A stretch of DNA of 64,000 bases from Kordiimonas lipolytica (GTDB lineage Bacteria; Pseudomonadota; Alphaproteobacteria; Sphingomonadales; Kordiimonadaceae): the NCBI RefSeq assembly GCF_001550065.1, contig NZ_LRUB01000031.1, positions 1 to 64,000 of the forward strand, written 5' to 3'. The notes beneath the pieces were generated by a model, which was given only the letters and a program-made list of their open reading frames with translations, searched no databases and had not been told where the DNA came from. Shown here piece after piece: positions 62,014-64,000 of the stretch; position 1 is the first letter of the stretch, and each line of letters starts with the position of its first letter. The position numbers and the translations under genes were made by a program.

Positions 62014-62436
62014 TTAATCATGGTTTTTGCACAGGCTATGGTCAGCCAGTACTTTGATTATCCGACAATCCGAAATCGTCCCTCCCGAGCAATTGTTGAT
62101 CATACGCTTCAGCTCTGTCTGCAGAATCTGCAGCGAGGCGATCTTGCTTTCCACAGCGTTCAAATGCCTTCTAGCAATAGCATCTACTTCCTCGCATGGG
62201 CGGTCGGGTTGATCGGACAACTCAAGCAGGTTTCTGATATCATCAAGGGAAAAGCCCAGTTCGCGGCTGTGACGCACGAAGGTAAGTCGTTCCAGGTGAG
62301 TTTCATCATATAGGCGCCTGTTATTCGCCGCGCGGAACGCTTTAGGCATCACACCAATGTCCTCATAATAGCGGATCGTTTGCACCTTTGTATCGGCACG
62401 TTTCGCTAACTCGCCTATCATAAAATCGCTTGCCAC
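62014..62436 (-). CDS. MerR-family regulator of divalent metals (ZntR/CadR/PbrR-like)
   Basis: A 140-aa regulator from GTG 62436, chosen because AGGAG lies seven bases before it; ATG 62421 is the next option. The DNA-binding part (MIGELAKRADTKVQTIRYYE) is standard. Cys81, Cys116 and Cys124 match the three-cysteine site of Zn/Cd/Pb sensors. Position 81 being Cys separates it from CueR. The divergent CDF transporter gene with its 19-bp-spacer promoter is the likely target. Confidence 0.9.
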   Translation of the reverse strand: MASDFMIGELAKRADTKVQTIRYYEDIGVMPKAFRAANNRRLYDETHLERLTFVRHSRELGFSLDDIRNLLELSDQPDRPCEEVDAIARRHLNAVESKIASLQILQTELKRMINNCSGGTISDCRIIKVLADHSLCKNHD

Positions 62437-62447
62437 AAACTTTCTCC

Positions 62448-62478
62448 TTGCTCCTACAGCTACTGTAGCATGTAGGAT
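62448..62478 (+). promoter_or_regulatory. ZntR/CadR-type promoter of the CDF transporter gene
   Basis: TTGCTC (62448-62453), 19-bp spacer, TAGGAT (62473-62478). The dyad CTACAG-CTA-CTGTAG lies in the spacer (62454-62468), different from the CueR boxes of this window. The divergent merR gene starts 12 bp away. Confidence 0.8.
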
Positions 62479-62513
62479 TTGTTCAACGAAATTAACAGTG
62501 ATTCGAGGTAAAA

Positions 62514-63176
62514 ATGTCTGGTAGTTGTGGATGCGGTTCCGATCAAAATTTTGATGGTTCATCACCCGCCTACAAGCGGGTGCTGATGGTTATTATTGCC
62601 ATCAACTTTGGCATGTTCTTCGTGGAGTTCTTTGGTGGTCTTGCTTCTGGGTCCATGGCGCTACTTGCTGACTCGCTTGATTTCCTGGGTGACAGCGCGA
62701 CCTATACAATCTCGTTAATCGTTATTGGGATGCCGCTCGCCGTTCGCGCCAAGGCAGGCTTGTTTAAAGGCCTGTCCCTATTCGCTATTGCCGCCTGGGT
62801 TCTAGGAAGCACATTTTACCGTGTTTTTGTTGAGGGCGTTCCTGAGGCGCTAACCATGGGCGCGATTGGTGTCGCAGCTTTCGCAGCCAATGTGATCAGC
62901 GCGCTACTACTGCTCAAATACAAGGACGGTGACAGCAATGTGCGCTCGGTTTGGCTCTGTAGCCGTAACGATGCGATTGGTAATCTGGCTGTTATCGTTG
63001 CAGCTTCCGGGATTGCGGCGACTGATGCGGCTTGGCCTGACCTATTGGTGGCAGGTATCATGGGTAGCCTGTTTATTCATTCGGCCACGAGGATTGTTCA
63101 ACAGTCATGGGCTGAGCTTTCCGAAGAGAAGCGCCAGAGCGAAACCGGCAGTGACACATGCAGTGAAAACCTGTAA
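62514..63176 (+). CDS. cation diffusion facilitator (CDF) family transporter
   Basis: A 220-aa CDF protein with about six transmembrane helices. The start SGSCGCGSDQNF is cysteine-rich and could bind metal. Helix-2 residues LLADSLDFLGDSATY provide the conserved aspartates of the transport site (usual H/D-x-x-x-D), and later SRNDAIGNLAVIVAA provides the second pair. The cytoplasmic C-terminal domain of larger CDF proteins is missing. It would export Zn(II), Cd(II) or Co(II) in exchange for protons. The next genes continue a Czc-like cluster. Confidence 0.92.
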   Translation: MSGSCGCGSDQNFDGSSPAYKRVLMVIIAINFGMFFVEFFGGLASGSMALLADSLDFLGDSATYTISLIVIGMPLAVRAKAGLFKGLSLFAIAAWVLGSTFYRVFVEGVPEALTMGAIGVAAFAANVISALLLLKYKDGDSNVRSVWLCSRNDAIGNLAVIVAASGIAATDAAWPDLLVAGIMGSLFIHSATRIVQQSWAELSEEKRQSETGSDTCSENL

Positions 63177-63219
63177 AAGCCGTATTGTAAAAACTTAGGA
63201 ATAGGCACTGAAGCTATCG

Positions 63220-63534
63220 ATGGCGAAATATCTAAAAATCTTGCTGCTGATCATTTTTGTAACAGCACCTGCCTTGGATATCGCTTTCCTTGATCCTCAG
63301 GAGTCCGTTGAACATGTCAGCGAAACCTATCACGATGCAGCAGAACAAGACGAAGATGTAACAGCAGATCTGCATTGCATCTGTCATGTCATTCATCACG
63401 GTGTATCCGCAGGCAAGACTGCCGTCCTATCCATCAATTACACACGTTTTAAAACGCGACAGGTGACGTCTATCACGATTAACGGCCTGAACCCCAAACC
63501 AGGCCTGCAACCACCTTCCACGTATCACTCTTGA
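63220..63534 (+). CDS. small exported protein, unrecognised
   Basis: A 104-aa protein with an N-terminal signal-like helix (YLKILLLIIFVTAPALD). The middle is acidic (EQDEDVTAD) and followed by LHCICHVIHHG, a Cys/His cluster that could bind Zn or Cd. It resembles CzcI-type proteins in size and position, 44 bp after the CDF gene and 88 bp before an outer-membrane factor, but the sequence match is not certain. Confidence 0.55.
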   Translation: MAKYLKILLLIIFVTAPALDIAFLDPQESVEHVSETYHDAAEQDEDVTADLHCICHVIHHGVSAGKTAVLSINYTRFKTRQVTSITINGLNPKPGLQPPSTYHS

Positions 63535-63622
63535 TATTTCTCGGCGTCGGGCATGCCATGGCTTTCTGCAAAGAAGGATAGGCTTCCCACGCACATATCA
63601 ATCTATTTGAGAGTGAATAAGC

Positions 63623-64000
63623 ATGACATATATGCGACATGCCCTTATGGGCGTGGCAGTGATCAGCCTTTGTACCGGTATGGTGCAAAGCGGTCCTGCG
63701 GTGTGGGCGGACAGCCAGAAGCGTCCCGTCCTCCATGAATTTATTGAACAGGTCTCTGCCGACCATCCAGCCTTGAAGGCGGCGGAAGCGGCCTTGGCTT
63801 CAGCCAGGGCGCGGGCCAAAGGGCAATCACGTCCTATCTATAACCCTGAAATCGAAGTGGGGTATGAGAACGCCTCTGAAGTCACCAGGGAAGTTGGCCT
63901 GACACAGACATTCGATTGGTCGGGTAAGCGCAAAGCACGCTCAGGTGTTGGTCGCGCCGAGGTTGACGCAGCCGAGGCCAGCTACGCGATCGCGAAGAAG
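63623..64000 (+). CDS. CzcC-type outer membrane efflux protein, 3' end outside window
   Basis: The first 126 codons of a TolC-family protein; the frame is open to the window end. A signal peptide (ISLCTGMVQSGPAVWA) is followed by LHEFIEQVSADHPALKAAEAALASA, the usual start of the coiled-coil domain, and PIYNPEIEVGYENA with TFDWSGKRKA. This is the pattern of CzcC-like factors. With the CDF gene, the small exported protein and the three-cysteine MerR, it suggests a CzcCBA system for Zn/Cd/Co continuing beyond the window. The first ATG, 63623, has weak ribosome-binding support. Confidence 0.85.
   Translation, partial: MTYMRHALMGVAVISLCTGMVQSGPAVWADSQKRPVLHEFIEQVSADHPALKAAEAALASARARAKGQSRPIYNPEIEVGYENASEVTREVGLTQTFDWSGKRKARSGVGRAEVDAAEASYAIAKK

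Overview
The window looks like a metal-resistance accessory region of a Gram-negative proteobacterium, most likely an alphaproteobacterium. The grounds are: outer-membrane factors, TonB-dependent receptors and RND efflux; CueR/ZntR-type MerR regulators with their 19-bp-spacer promoters; an anaerobic ubiquinone operon ubiTUV behind an FNR-type box; and several PAS_5-type regulatory proteins. The species cannot be fixed from sequence alone. No rRNA, tRNA, CRISPR array, integrase or intact IS element was seen.

Layout. (1) 1-7.4 kb, visibly more AT-rich: end of a DUF2384-type antitoxin, two unrecognised small genes, a FAD oxidoreductase, FtsH, an alpha/beta hydrolase, a cardiolipin synthase-like PLD enzyme and a lycopene-cyclase-domain membrane protein. 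ftsH has a well-placed FNR-type promoter. (2) 7.4-14.2 kb, minus strand: copper-type P1B ATPase, MerR, PepSY protein, second MerR and two APC permeases. (3) 14.3-15.6 kb, plus strand: DUF2933-like peptide, ICMT-like methyltransferase and a Met/His-rich exported protein. (4) 15.7-28.0 kb, minus strand: one long operon of acetate kinase, phosphoketolase-family enzyme, MBL-fold RNase-like protein, AMP/thymidine phosphorylase and PRPP synthase, running without a gap into an HlyD/ABC/ABC-2 exporter. (5) 28.2-36.6 kb, plus strand: Cus-type RND efflux (outer-membrane factor, CusB-CusF fusion, CusA) with accessory exported proteins. (6) 36.8-43.8 kb: two TonB receptors, two small cytochromes c, a porin broken by an amber codon and a small exported protein. 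(7) 44-47.5 kb: cueR, then a minus-strand operon of Rieske protein, PII-like protein, CBS protein, cytochrome c and formyltransferase. (8) 47.9-56.4 kb: a signalling cluster. (9) 56.5-58.9 kb: ubiTUV. (10) 59-61.3 kb: methyltransferase, fatty-acid hydroxylase-family protein and exported SnoaL-like protein around a perfect 28-bp palindrome. (11) 61.3-64 kb: AraC and MerR regulators, a CDF transporter, and the start of a second outer-membrane factor, probably a CzcCBA system cut by the window edge.

How it fits together. Six promoters have MerR-family geometry: a TTGACC-like -35, a 19-bp spacer and an inverted repeat in the spacer. Five share a TTGACC -35 and resemble CueR targets; the sixth, before the CDF gene, has a ZntR/CadR-like dyad. 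By inference, copper would switch on not only efflux but also the phosphoketolase/nucleotide operon and a Rieske/PII/CBS/cytochrome operon. Three FNR-type boxes (ftsH, the porin/cytochrome-cueR gap, ubiTUV) add an oxygen-limitation layer. The metal-linked carbon and nucleotide operon at 20.7-28.0 kb is the most unusual part of the window.
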